A stretch of 64,000 bases of DNA. Source: Candidatus Latescibacterota bacterium (GTDB lineage Bacteria; Latescibacterota; UBA2968; UBA8231). Positions within the stretch are counted from its first letter, which is position 1; every line of letters begins with the position of its first letter. Shown in pieces: positions 16,931-26,706 of the stretch. Both the position numbers and the translations under genes were made by a program. The notes below the pieces were generated by a model. That model ran no database searches, had not been told where the DNA came from, and was given only the letters and a program-made list of their open reading frames with translations. Where the stretch lies: positions 62,001-126,000 of the forward strand of contig JAJDUT010000083.1 in NCBI GenBank assembly GCA_022826515.1. The letters are read 5' to 3'.

Positions 16931-18997
16931 CTAGTACGCTACGCCGACGGTGCGCGTGCTGGCGCTAGCGCGCGCATCGCCCTTGACGTTGAGTTGGACT
17001 AGATAGAGGCCAGGGGCCACGCTCTCACCCTGATCGTCGGTCCCGTCCCACCGAAGTTGGGGCAGGTCTTCCGAACTGTAAACGCCGCTTTGACCCTCGA
17101 TGTCGAAGAGGCGACGCACCCAGCGTCCCCCTAGATCGTATATATTGACCACAATCTGCCCGCCATCGACTGCGAGGACCTCGCACTCCATATCCAAGAC
17201 GTCGTTGATTCCATCGCCATTGGGCGTGATAACGGACGCGGCGAGGTCAAAGTTGCCCACTAGGCTGCCGCTGTTGACGGCCGGGCTCAAGACGGTAGTG
17301 TCCGATTTGAACGAAATGTCGCCTTCGTCCAGTGCGGTGGCGTCGCCGGCTTGGACACTCTGGAAAGCGTCTTCCTCTAACAGCAAGCCCCGGCCCTCAA
17401 AGGCCGTGCTGTACGAGAGGATACGGCTGACAAAGTGGATCTTCAACACGGTGTTGTGCGCGGCCACTCGCGGAAAGCGCACCGCAAAGTTGCGCTCCGA
17501 GAGCGCGGTGATGGCCACGTCGCCCTCGTCGGCGACCGCGTCTTGCACTGCAAAGTCGTGTTCTAGGAGGAACTCGCCCTGCGCGTCGATGATTTCAATG
17601 CGCTCGATGCGATCTATGCGGCTGCCGGTGACTAGCTCGAACCCGTCGAAGCCCTGTAAATCGCCGCTCTCCATCTCGGCGCGCACAGCATAGACAAAGG
17701 GAATGTCGGCGGCTGCGGGCACCTCGCGCGGAAAAATTTCGCCGACGAGGACATCGGCCAATGGCGGCGTTGTGAAGTCAAAGGAAAACTGCCGCAGGAT
17801 TTTGGCCGACTCTAGATCGTCGGACTGAAAGTCAACTCGGAACTGGAAGTAGCGGCGCGGTCCGGGCGAGAGGACCAATGCGCCCTCGCTGCTGGTGCCG
17901 GCAACCGGATCGTAGGGCGAAGTCCACGGACTCCAATTGGCCAAGTCGTCGCGCACGGGGCCGCGTTCCCACACATCGGCGGGGCCTCCCTTGGCCGGCA
18001 GGTCGAGGTACTCGTCGCGCAGGAGCGGCTGGTCGGGGTCATCAACTGAGAATGTGATCTCTTCGGCGTCTTGACGCCCCACTCGCTTGCGCGTATAGGC
18101 GAAGGGCGACGTGTCGTTGCCGCTGCGGGTGCGGATGTTCATCTGCACGGCGCTCGCCTGTCCAACGGTCTCCTCCAGCCAGCGCAAGCGTCCCCAATTG
18201 GCCGGGGTGCCCATGTCGATGAGCGGCGAAACGTACTGCACAGTGGGGAAGAAGCCCTCGCCGAAAACCTGGAATTTCTCCACCTCAAAGGGGATGGATG
18301 AGGTGGCGCGCAGGCGGATGAAGCGCAAAAAGCGCGGCGGGTTGATCTCGATGGTGGCGACCGGATCGGTGTTGTTGGTGCGCACCGCAAAAGTCTCCCA
18401 GATGGGATTGCCGGCCTCGGTCAATACTTGGCCGTCGTTGACCTGTAATTCGAAGTTTTTGAGAAAATCCTCTTGAAAGGGCGTCGATGGCGACGGAAAG
18501 ACCGTATTGCGCGGGAAGAAGCGAATTTGGTTGACGCCAAAGCGCGCACCTAAATCGAGTACCAGCAAGGTGCCCAACACGTCCCGTCCCTTGCGCTCGA
18601 AGGCTCCACCACTGGGGTCGGGCGACACAATCTGCGCGAGAATGTTTTGCAACTGGGACTCGGCGAGGTCGAAAACGGTCGGAGCGCGGATGCTGCCGCC
18701 GCGCTCGGCGATTTCAGCGGCGAGGTTTTGGCCCTCCTGCACGCGGCGGGGCAGGATGCTGCTGGGAAAATCCGCGCTGGAAAAATCGACGAGATTGACC
18801 GGCGCGACACCGATTTCGGTGATGTTGGGATCCAACGTGGAGCGGTACTCCGGCTCAATGGTTTGCACCGCAACCCCGGCTTCTACGTCCCCCTCCCAGC
18901 TAATCTGGCCCTCTTGGCCGACGAGCAATACTTGACGCCCCTGCAAGTCGCCGCTGTGCAAAAGCACTATTGCACTTATGAGAAGCAAGCGCTTCAT
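16931..18997 (-). CDS. Exported discoidin-like protein with FlgD-like C-terminal domain (protein 2)
   Basis: 688 residues from an ATG at 18997 that overlaps the stop of the TPR gene (ATGA); the longer frame to 19198 lies inside that gene. Signal peptide MKRLLLISAIVLLHSG. The middle has a discoidin-like segment (VLDLGARFGVNQIRFFPRN). The C-terminal domain is FlgD-like: TPNGDGINDVLDMECEV, NIYDLGGRWVRRLFDI, WDGTDDQGESVAPGLYLVQL. It ends RTVGVAY. Together with protein 3 and the 1023-residue protein it forms a three-member family inside one operon. Confidence 0.78.
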   Translation of the reverse strand: MKRLLLISAIVLLHSGDLQGRQVLLVGQEGQISWEGDVEAGVAVQTIEPEYRSTLDPNITEIGVAPVNLVDFSSADFPSSILPRRVQEGQNLAAEIAERGGSIRAPTVFDLAESQLQNILAQIVSPDPSGGAFERKGRDVLGTLLVLDLGARFGVNQIRFFPRNTVFPSPSTPFQEDFLKNFELQVNDGQVLTEAGNPIWETFAVRTNNTDPVATIEINPPRFLRFIRLRATSSIPFEVEKFQVFGEGFFPTVQYVSPLIDMGTPANWGRLRWLEETVGQASAVQMNIRTRSGNDTSPFAYTRKRVGRQDAEEITFSVDDPDQPLLRDEYLDLPAKGGPADVWERGPVRDDLANWSPWTSPYDPVAGTSSEGALVLSPGPRRYFQFRVDFQSDDLESAKILRQFSFDFTTPPLADVLVGEIFPREVPAAADIPFVYAVRAEMESGDLQGFDGFELVTGSRIDRIERIEIIDAQGEFLLEHDFAVQDAVADEGDVAITALSERNFAVRFPRVAAHNTVLKIHFVSRILSYSTAFEGRGLLLEEDAFQSVQAGDATALDEGDISFKSDTTVLSPAVNSGSLVGNFDLAASVITPNGDGINDVLDMECEVLAVDGGQIVVNIYDLGGRWVRRLFDIEGQSGVYSSEDLPQLRWDGTDDQGESVAPGLYLVQLNVKGDARASASTRTVGVAY

Positions 18998-20934
18998 AAG
19001 TTTTCCCCGAGAATTTTTTTCGCCAATGCCTTCTGCTCCGCTTCGATGCGCTGCTGAAGTTGGGCGTGCTGCTTTCCTTGCTGATAGCGCACTCCTGCGT
19101 CTCGCGCCTCTGCGTCCCGTCCCAACTGGCTGTACGCCTTGCTCAAGTGGCCTTGGACCCGCCAGTTGTGCGGCTCTAGTTCGGCGAGGCGCAACCAATG
19201 GGTCAGAGCCTCGCTGGGTCGTTTCTGCTCTATGAGCACCTCGCCGAGCAGGAGCAGTGCCGCGCGGTGGTCTGGCGCTAGCGCTAGGGCTTGCGAGAGC
19301 AGCAACTCGGCCGCTGCTAGCTGGCCGTTGTGCCGCAAGAGTGCGGCTGCCTCCACCCGTGCCTGCACGCCATAGGTCGGACTGTCTAGAAGCTGGCGAT
19401 AGGATCGTTCGGAGGCTTCCATCCGCCCGCTGGCAGCGTAGGCGCGCGCCAATTGGTAGCGCACCCGGCTGCTATCCGGGCTCAACGTTAGCAGCCGCTC
19501 GTAGGATTGCACGGCCTCGTCGAGCGCGCCGCTCGTCAGTTGCGCATCTCCCAAGCGCCCCAGTAGGGCCTCCTGCCCGCCCGCGACGAGTTGTTGGTAG
19601 ATTGTGCGCGCTTGTTGGGGACGGCCTGCCGCCATGTAGCGATCGCCGAGTGCCCGCTGCCCGCGCTCGTCGGCGGGCCAATGCGCGACGAATGCCCGGC
19701 TGATGCCGAGTGCCCGCTCGGGTTTGCCGCTGGCGTCATAGAGCGCCGCCAAGGCCCAATACACGTCCTTGTCGGGGCCGCCCGCGACCAAGGACTGTTC
19801 GTACGCGGCGATCGCCGTAGCCGTCATACCCAATTCCGCATAGGCGCGACCCAAATAGCGGTGTTGCGAGGCTTGCGCCGCTTGGTCCATAGCGGGCGTA
19901 CTGGCGTTGACCAGTCCTGCGACTAGCACCAATCCCGCCACGGCTATTCCCCGCCACGCCCAAGACAACTGTGCCAGTTGCCCGATCCCGCTCACCGCAA
20001 AGAGCAAGAGCACGGGAACCAGCACTATGCGCGTCTCGGCATGGGCACCGTAGAGCGCGATGCCGACTGCGCTGGTTGCGACAAACAGCAGGGCGAGCAA
20101 AGCGCCCCGCTCCCGCGTCGCCAAGGCAAAACCCATGCCTAGTAGCGCGAGCGGCAAGACCAAGCCGAAGGGAAACGCAAACCCCCATTTCCACAACAGG
20201 GCCGCTAGGACGGCTGAATCGCCGCGCGCGTGGTACATATCCAGCGCGGGCAAGTGCTCCCCGCCGCGCACGAGCAGGTCGGGAGAGCCACCCGCATTTG
20301 TGGCCACCCCTAAGAAATACCACAGCGCGAGTGCGCAAGCCGTTCCCAGCGCACAGGTCCAACACGCCCGCTGCCGTTCTCCTGCCCACAGCCACCACAG
20401 CACGGCCGGCGCAAAGAGCGCCACTTGCGGCGCGACCAGCAAACAAAGCGCCAGCAAAATCCCGACGCCTAAAAACGCTTTTCCATCGCTCTGCCGGTCG
20501 GTCCACAACAGCGCCGCCAACAGCAAGAGCACTAGGAATACCGCGAGGACCGGAGGCAGCAAAGAGCCGGTGAAATAGATGGCCGGCCCGTACAGGGCTG
20601 CGCCTAAAGCCGCGATGAGTCCGGTGCCCGGCCCCCAGATCGCGCGGCCGATTAGAGCCAATAGCGCACAACTGGCTGCGCCTAGTAGGACTTGGACGTA
20701 GCGAGGTGCTAGGCCGACGGCGACGAAGCCACGCAAAAAGAACGGGTACAAGGGGCTGGCAACCGCTTCCTTCCCTTCCCCCCTAGCGGCTTCGACGTAG
20801 GGCCAACTCGCCGTTGTCGGCACCTCCAAGAAGGGGTTTTGCTTGACCTCATCTAAGTAGGTCAGGCGCGGCCAAAGGGCCACCAGCGCGATGCCGATGA
20901 CGGCTGCGCCGAAGTTGTCGTTGCGCCAAATCAC
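18994..20934 (-). CDS. Polytopic membrane protein with C-terminal TPR domain (glycosyltransferase-like)
   Basis: 646 residues. The first ~350 form about ten transmembrane segments, with an early RLTYLDE stretch and the layout of GT-C/PMT-type glycosyltransferases. The last ~290 are tandem tetratricopeptide repeats (HRYLGRAYAELGMTATAIAAYEQSL and several more). The start is GTG, 3 bp after the outer-membrane protein gene, and the stop overlaps the next start. It may glycosylate or scaffold the surface proteins of the operon. GT-C membership is inferred from layout, as no catalytic residue can be assigned with certainty. Confidence 0.75.
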   Translation of the reverse strand: MIWRNDNFGAAVIGIALVALWPRLTYLDEVKQNPFLEVPTTASWPYVEAARGEGKEAVASPLYPFFLRGFVAVGLAPRYVQVLLGAASCALLALIGRAIWGPGTGLIAALGAALYGPAIYFTGSLLPPVLAVFLVLLLLAALLWTDRQSDGKAFLGVGILLALCLLVAPQVALFAPAVLWWLWAGERQRACWTCALGTACALALWYFLGVATNAGGSPDLLVRGGEHLPALDMYHARGDSAVLAALLWKWGFAFPFGLVLPLALLGMGFALATRERGALLALLFVATSAVGIALYGAHAETRIVLVPVLLLFAVSGIGQLAQLSWAWRGIAVAGLVLVAGLVNASTPAMDQAAQASQHRYLGRAYAELGMTATAIAAYEQSLVAGGPDKDVYWALAALYDASGKPERALGISRAFVAHWPADERGQRALGDRYMAAGRPQQARTIYQQLVAGGQEALLGRLGDAQLTSGALDEAVQSYERLLTLSPDSSRVRYQLARAYAASGRMEASERSYRQLLDSPTYGVQARVEAAALLRHNGQLAAAELLLSQALALAPDHRAALLLLGEVLIEQKRPSEALTHWLRLAELEPHNWRVQGHLSKAYSQLGRDAEARDAGVRYQQGKQHAQLQQRIEAEQKALAKKILGENL

Positions 20935-20937
20935 GCG

Positions 20938-23604
20938 CTATTCCAATCCCGCGTAGATCGTTATAAAGGTCTGACTCGTGTACCGCGCCTCTCTCTCTTT
21001 GAAGTCTTGGCGCTCGATGCGCAGCCCGGCTAGGGCGTGGAGGCTGTAGCCCAAATACTGCGACTGGTTGGTAAACTGGAACGCGCCGGTAATGGAGTTG
21101 AAGTCGTTAGCATCGACGTCGAAGTCGTTAAAAATCAGGTACTCGATGCCCGCTTGGAGTTGAGTGGCTCTCAGGAGGCGCGTTTCAACGACGGCCGAAA
21201 AAAGTTCGTAGAGACTGGTGGAATGCTCTAGGGCAAAGAGGCTGCGCGACTGCTTGCGGAACTCGCTCTTCCAGCGCGGCTCCAAGCTCAGCCGGCCCAA
21301 GGCATAGCGGTAGCTGGCCTTGTTAATCACCCCAAAGAAGAAGTCCTGTTCGTCTAGCTCTAGGGCCTGTCGGCGGGCCTCGCTCATCAGTTGGCGGAAG
21401 CGGACGTAGTTGACTTTGGTCTGCACTTTATAAGAGGCCGACTGCAAGTTGTGTCCCACAAAGAGCTGGTTGATCCAAGTGTCGCGAGCCAACAGGGGGT
21501 CTTCGACCTTGGTCAACTCGCCGCCGCGCAAGGTATTGTCCGGTGCCCACTGCAAGAGGGGATTGGGGATGTCGTCCTCCACCAATTTGCTCATTTCAAA
21601 AAAGCGCAAGCGCCCAAAGCGCGGGGAGTTGTTGTCGTACGTCACGAGGGCGTAGGTGCTCTTGTTTTGCTGGGTTGACGAGATGAGTTCCTCGCGCAGC
21701 GCGCCGACCATCACTTTGAGTCGCGGCGTCAGGTCCGCACCGCCGTACACATTGTATCCGCGATGGTCGCGGCGGTAGGGGTAATCTGGCTCTTCGTCGT
21801 TTTCGTATTGGTCAATCCAGAAGTTGTTGTTCATGTCCATCCCGAAGAGGAACTCCGGGCGGTCGGAATGGAAGCGGAGGAAAGGCTCTTCGTAGTCGGG
21901 CACGGCGTTGGAGCGCACGAAGTTGTCGTTTTGGTTGATGTCGGGCACGAAGTCGTTGTTTTGGTCCCAGCCCGGAAATACTTGGGAATCGCCCTGGAGC
22001 CAGTCGAAGCGCACCGTGTCGGGAAAGCGGTCTTGGTCGTCGTTGTCTTCGACGAGCTCGACGATGCCCTCGCGCTCGCTGTCGTATTCAATTTCTCCCG
22101 TGCCCGTGGTGACGAAGGTCCGCGTGTTGTAGAGCGGGTCCATGCTGTACGCCTCGCCAAAGACAAAGAAGGGAGCCGCCTTTTTGGAGGCGTTCACCAT
22201 CCAAGCCGGTGCCCTGCGGCGACTGCCGATGCCGGATGCAGTGCGGTGCTCGTCGCGTAGGACATTGGGGTACTTGCGGTAGCTCATGCTCAGATCGTAT
22301 TCGGCGTACAGGTCAAAGCCCTGGTAGTCGCGTATTTCGATGTTGCCGCCGAAGATGTGGGTAGCCGTCGGCAGGCCGTACTCGAAGCGGACGGTCTGCA
22401 AATTGGTGATGTCTTGCACGTTGCCGTCGGCTTGGGCCACCAGCAGTAGTACGGCCTCTCCGTCGCGGTTGACTTGGCGGTCGGACGTCATCCAGACCTG
22501 ATAGTCGTTGCCCAGCACGAGCCGGAACTCGACCTTGACGATGTCCTCTTTGGGAAACGAGGCCCGATCTACAAAAGCCGGGCTGTCGAAGTCGTAGCTC
22601 AGGCGGATCTCCTCCGGGCCGTTGGCGGCGATATAGCCCTGCTGGACAAAGCCACCTTCGATGACCGGCTCAAACTGGATGTCTTTGCCGGCATCGACGG
22701 TGCCGTCCTCGTAGGTGATCAGTACGTCCGAGCCGGCTTGGAAGAAGGCGGCCCCGCCCGTTCCGTCGCCCGGGGAATCGTCGCGCAGGACGATCTGAAT
22801 CAGCGATACGGTCTTGTTTTGGGCCACGGTCAAAGCACCGGAAAACGGGTTGCCTACTAGGCGGTCCGAAAGCGTGTTCGACTGGTGGGCATTGACCGCG
22901 TGCAGGCCCAATTGCAAGGCGTCGCTGAGTTGGTAGGCGAAGCGCCCGCCAAACAGCGTGGTGTTGTTGGTGCGGAGTACTTCTTGATCTTCGGTCGTCG
23001 AGCCGCCGGGATTGCTCAAGCGCGAATAGATGAGCGTCCCTTCGTAGCGGTCGGTGGCGAGGTCGAATTGCACGCCGTCCATGCGCGGCTTGGAAAAGAC
23101 CATCGGCGAGATCACCGAGCGCATCTGCGCGCTGGTCGTCAAGGTGTAGAAGTATTGGCCCTTGGCGTCTGAGGCGATGACCACGTCGGAAAACCACTGT
23201 TGAAAGCGACTGGATTTGAGCAGCGAGTTGCCGAACTGCTGGGGCTTGCTCTGCGAGTTGTTGAAGATCAGCCAGCCACGGGTGAGGAAATTGCCGTACA
23301 GGTCGTAAAAATAATCGCCTTGGAGACTGATATCGACGTAGCGCTGGTAGGGGTTGCGGGCGTAGTTGGTGTACTGCCATTGGCGCCAGTGGTACTCTTT
23401 GTAGAGTTCCTGCGGCACGTACCAGCGGCGCACCGCTGGGTCGAGGACGCCGAGCATGACGTCCGGCCCTTGAGGCGCAAAAGAGGTCTCGTCTCCCTGT
23501 TGCAGCCCGAGACGCGAGCTGTAATCGACTTGGCCGTTCGCCTCTTGGGCTGCTCCGGCAGCGAGTAGCAAAACGACGCTTATTCTAATGGTAACAGTGT
23601 GCAT
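20938..23604 (-). CDS. Large predicted outer-membrane beta-barrel protein, paralogue A
   Basis: 888 residues, signal peptide ending near AQEANGQ. DPAVRRWYVPQELYKEYHWR near the N-terminus, an Asp/Asn-rich stretch at ~515-620 (DNDDQDRFPD, DQNNDFVPDINQND, DMNNNFW) and the terminal FITIYAGLE match the 870-residue paralogue. The gene lies 18 bp after the 1023-residue discoidin/FlgD-like gene. The order 'FlgD-like protein then barrel' occurs twice in the operon, so this two-gene module was duplicated. The Asp-rich part probably forms extracellular, metal-binding loops. Confidence 0.75.
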   Translation of the reverse strand: MHTVTIRISVVLLLAAGAAQEANGQVDYSSRLGLQQGDETSFAPQGPDVMLGVLDPAVRRWYVPQELYKEYHWRQWQYTNYARNPYQRYVDISLQGDYFYDLYGNFLTRGWLIFNNSQSKPQQFGNSLLKSSRFQQWFSDVVIASDAKGQYFYTLTTSAQMRSVISPMVFSKPRMDGVQFDLATDRYEGTLIYSRLSNPGGSTTEDQEVLRTNNTTLFGGRFAYQLSDALQLGLHAVNAHQSNTLSDRLVGNPFSGALTVAQNKTVSLIQIVLRDDSPGDGTGGAAFFQAGSDVLITYEDGTVDAGKDIQFEPVIEGGFVQQGYIAANGPEEIRLSYDFDSPAFVDRASFPKEDIVKVEFRLVLGNDYQVWMTSDRQVNRDGEAVLLLVAQADGNVQDITNLQTVRFEYGLPTATHIFGGNIEIRDYQGFDLYAEYDLSMSYRKYPNVLRDEHRTASGIGSRRRAPAWMVNASKKAAPFFVFGEAYSMDPLYNTRTFVTTGTGEIEYDSEREGIVELVEDNDDQDRFPDTVRFDWLQGDSQVFPGWDQNNDFVPDINQNDNFVRSNAVPDYEEPFLRFHSDRPEFLFGMDMNNNFWIDQYENDEEPDYPYRRDHRGYNVYGGADLTPRLKVMVGALREELISSTQQNKSTYALVTYDNNSPRFGRLRFFEMSKLVEDDIPNPLLQWAPDNTLRGGELTKVEDPLLARDTWINQLFVGHNLQSASYKVQTKVNYVRFRQLMSEARRQALELDEQDFFFGVINKASYRYALGRLSLEPRWKSEFRKQSRSLFALEHSTSLYELFSAVVETRLLRATQLQAGIEYLIFNDFDVDANDFNSITGAFQFTNQSQYLGYSLHALAGLRIERQDFKEREARYTSQTFITIYAGLE

Positions 23605-23622
23605 GGCGTTCTCTTTTAGCCC

Positions 23623-26600
23623 CTAATAGGCTACCGCAATAAGGTGAGATTGCCGTTGTCCGGCGCTGTCTTCGACGTCGGTTTCTACGTCGATCTGGCA
23701 GATGTAGAGCCCGGGCGGCACGACGCGACCTTGGTCGTCTTTTCCGTCCCAGGTAAAGCGTTGCTGCCCACCTTGGACCGTGCCCTCTAAAAGGCGCATG
23801 GGCCGACCATCGAGCGCCCAAATGCGGACGGCCGCCGGCCGCTCGGCATACACTTTGAACAGCGAAAACTCGATTCGGGCGACGTCGTTTACGAGGTCGC
23901 CATTGGGCGTGAATGGGTTGGGCGAGATCGAGATGTCAGCGACGATCTGCGTGGCACCGAGCGCGGCAATCGACAGGGTTTGCGACGGTCGCAGCGCGGT
24001 AGCGTCGGCCGCGTCGGCGGGCTGATAGGGCGTGCTGGCTGCTTGGTTGCGCACGGCCACCTTCAGCTTGGTGCCGTGGAGAAATACCTTGGCCGCAAAG
24101 CGCAGACGCACGAGTCGGCCGTGGCCGACGACCCATCCTCTGGCACGGCCTAGCTGGCTGTATTGGGCTGCGCTGAGCGTATCGCCGACCTCGTCGAAAA
24201 GCGTCTGGGTTCCCAAACCTACTACCTTGCGGAAGTAGCGCACGGGCCCTTGGGACTCGGACGGCAGTTCATCGTAGGCTGCGCGATCTACTTCCACTAG
24301 CTCTTCTCCGGCAATGCGGAAGTAGCGCACCGCGCCGCGCACCGCGTCTGGGAGCAGGGCGTGCGAGGTTGCCGTTAGGAGCTGGCCGTCGATGCTGGTG
24401 GGTACTTCCTCGCCATCGGCCGTTGTGCGGAAATATAGCTGCGGCAACTCGTCGGTGTCGCTGCGGGCGACCTCCGGGAGGCGCACTAGGAGCGAGTCGC
24501 CTTGCAGCATTTGGCCGTCGGTGCTTGCCAGGTCCAAGAGCGATTGTGGTGCTCCAGATGCAAACTGCTCCTCAGTGCCGATTGCCACATCAATGAGCTG
24601 CATATCGAGCCCTGGATCGGCACTGATGAGCAGCTCGTCGAACCCGAGACTGCGGACCGCGGTGGGCCGCTCTAAGAATTGGGGTTGGACGAAAACCTCG
24701 AAAGTATCCAGAACCCCCACTTGGGCCTCGGGCGGCCAGACTTCGGCTCGCAGCCCGAGGGCGACCGGGGTGTGCAGCTCTACGGAGATGCGCTCTAGCG
24801 CGGGTGCGAGCTGGCGGTTCTCGCTGAGCAGGCGAGCCTGAATCTGCATGAACTTGCGCAGGCTGGGCGACGTTACCGGGTCGCCGGGCTGCTGGTACTG
24901 CTGGCTCCAAGCACTCCAGCCCGGGCCGATGGCAAAGGATGTGTCAATCGGCCCCTTGAGAAAGGCAAGGAGCTTCTTGTGCTCGGCCGCGGTCTTTTCA
25001 ATGCCATTGCTGTCGAAGAAGCGGATCCGCTGGATGAGTTGGTCGCCAGTGCGGGTGCGAATCTCGACCTTGGTGCCCGGCGGCGTGTCGGCCTCCCAGT
25101 GGATACTGCCCAAGGTCACCAGCCCAGGCAGTTCAATCAGAGCGGATTCTATCTCGACTTCTGCGGGCACACCTTCGGCAAACAGCATGAGTTCGTTGAA
25201 GCGAGACCAGAAGCGGTCTCTGCGGTTTTGGTCGTCGCCGATAAAGTTGGCAAAGGTCAACAAATCGAGAAAGCGCACCTTGCGCACGGGATCCTGCACG
25301 TCGTTCAGGTAGCCAAAGAATCCGTTATCGACGTTTTTTACCCGCTCCGGCGGGGTGATTGCACGCCAGCGCAGCTTGCCTTGGGCATCGCGCTCCCCAG
25401 TGGACGTCCGCATCTGATAGCCGCGGATATTGCTGCCGGCGAAACGGACTTGGTCCAGCCACACCGTGCCGCCAATGTCGATGGTCAGCACATTGGCACC
25501 CGGGTTGAGGGGGTCGCGGGTGGGTTGCTGATAACTGCTGCCGATATCCCCGTCGAAGGCCGGGCCCGGCGTTTTGCCAGCCGAGGTCAGATCCAAAGTG
25601 CCGCCCCCTTCGACTAGGCCGAGGCTGATGTTGTCTCCCCACCCCCAAGCTTCGACCTCGGCCAAGCGCGGCAACTCCCGGCGGTAGAATTCCCGCCGCC
25701 CACGGCGCTCTTCCTCCAAAGACTCATAGGTTTCGGCCTCCACCGGCTCTTCGCGGCCGGCAAAGTCGCGCACGAAGTAAACGATGTCGCCGCGTTCATG
25801 CGCCGGCAGAGCCTCCCAGGCGGTTTGGTCGATTTGCTCGGCCCGCCCCCCGCGCGTATCGGTGATCACAATGCGAATGGTTTCGATGAGCTTGCCCGTC
25901 CAAGCTGGATCGGCGCTGTTTTGTTGCAGTTTCTTTACAGCGCTAATCCCACCGGTGGGATCTACGAGGCCGGGATTGACCGGGGTCGCAAGGGTGGCTC
26001 CCCCAGTTGCGGCGGCACTTTGAAAGAAGAAGGTGCGCTGCTGGGTATTAGGCCCTTCGTGGGGGACAAACAGTTCGAAACTAATCCTGCCGTCGTCGGT
26101 AAGCGATAGTGTCTGATTGGGTGCCAACAAGAGGAGATACTTGAAGAAAGGATCGCCCAGCCCCTCTTCGACGAAGTGCACGAAGATCCCCTCCACAGGT
26201 ACGGCACGGCCCAGATCAACCTCAACCCACCACTGCTCGATCGGGTCGTCCGGGTCGGGTTCCCAGAAGGTGGTCGGATCGCCGTCGATGATATGGGCTG
26301 CCATCTCGATATTGGAGCCTGCGCGGCTGGCTCCGGCCCGCACCAAGTAGTCGTACACGAAATTTTTCTGGGTGTCTTGGACCGGTCGGCCGAGCACATC
26401 TACTTTCAGGGTGCTATCCACATTGAGGATGCGCGGATCTTTGTTGGTGATTACGACCGGACGGGCGATGCTGGGATCGGAGAGGACATTGTAGATCGAG
26501 CGCAGGTGCCGCGGACGCACCGCGCCCGAGTTGTCGATGGTGGTCAGGTGTTCGGGTTTTTTCCAGTACTCCCAGTGGCTGCGCCCGGAGACGACAATGC

Positions 26601-26694
26601 GGTCGTCAACGATGTCGTACCCTTGCTGGGCGCTAGCTGGCAGCCATGCCCACAACAGGCAGTACGCGATGGCACTCCATTTTACTTTTACCAC
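23623..26694 (-). CDS. Large exported discoidin-like protein with FlgD-like C-terminal domain (protein 1)
   Basis: 1023 residues, GTG start with GGAGG 7 bases upstream, signal peptide ending in ASAQQ. Two discoidin-like segments are suggested: HIIDGDPTTFWEPDPDDP with VEVDLGRAVPVEGIFVHF, and AFDGDIGSSYQQPT with LTIDIGGTVWLDQVRF. The C-terminal Ig domain reads SPNPFTPNGDLVNDVARIEF, IWALDGRPMRLLEG, WDGKDDQGRVVPPGLYICQI. It ends HLIAVAY, like the two other paralogues. Probably exported to the surface with the help of the SurA-like protein 12 bp upstream and the barrel protein downstream. Confidence 0.78.
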   Translation of the reverse strand: MVKVKWSAIAYCLLWAWLPASAQQGYDIVDDRIVVSGRSHWEYWKKPEHLTTIDNSGAVRPRHLRSIYNVLSDPSIARPVVITNKDPRILNVDSTLKVDVLGRPVQDTQKNFVYDYLVRAGASRAGSNIEMAAHIIDGDPTTFWEPDPDDPIEQWWVEVDLGRAVPVEGIFVHFVEEGLGDPFFKYLLLLAPNQTLSLTDDGRISFELFVPHEGPNTQQRTFFFQSAAATGGATLATPVNPGLVDPTGGISAVKKLQQNSADPAWTGKLIETIRIVITDTRGGRAEQIDQTAWEALPAHERGDIVYFVRDFAGREEPVEAETYESLEEERRGRREFYRRELPRLAEVEAWGWGDNISLGLVEGGGTLDLTSAGKTPGPAFDGDIGSSYQQPTRDPLNPGANVLTIDIGGTVWLDQVRFAGSNIRGYQMRTSTGERDAQGKLRWRAITPPERVKNVDNGFFGYLNDVQDPVRKVRFLDLLTFANFIGDDQNRRDRFWSRFNELMLFAEGVPAEVEIESALIELPGLVTLGSIHWEADTPPGTKVEIRTRTGDQLIQRIRFFDSNGIEKTAAEHKKLLAFLKGPIDTSFAIGPGWSAWSQQYQQPGDPVTSPSLRKFMQIQARLLSENRQLAPALERISVELHTPVALGLRAEVWPPEAQVGVLDTFEVFVQPQFLERPTAVRSLGFDELLISADPGLDMQLIDVAIGTEEQFASGAPQSLLDLASTDGQMLQGDSLLVRLPEVARSDTDELPQLYFRTTADGEEVPTSIDGQLLTATSHALLPDAVRGAVRYFRIAGEELVEVDRAAYDELPSESQGPVRYFRKVVGLGTQTLFDEVGDTLSAAQYSQLGRARGWVVGHGRLVRLRFAAKVFLHGTKLKVAVRNQAASTPYQPADAADATALRPSQTLSIAALGATQIVADISISPNPFTPNGDLVNDVARIEFSLFKVYAERPAAVRIWALDGRPMRLLEGTVQGGQQRFTWDGKDDQGRVVPPGLYICQIDVETDVEDSAGQRQSHLIAVAY

Positions 26695-26706
26695 GATGGC
26701 ACCTCC

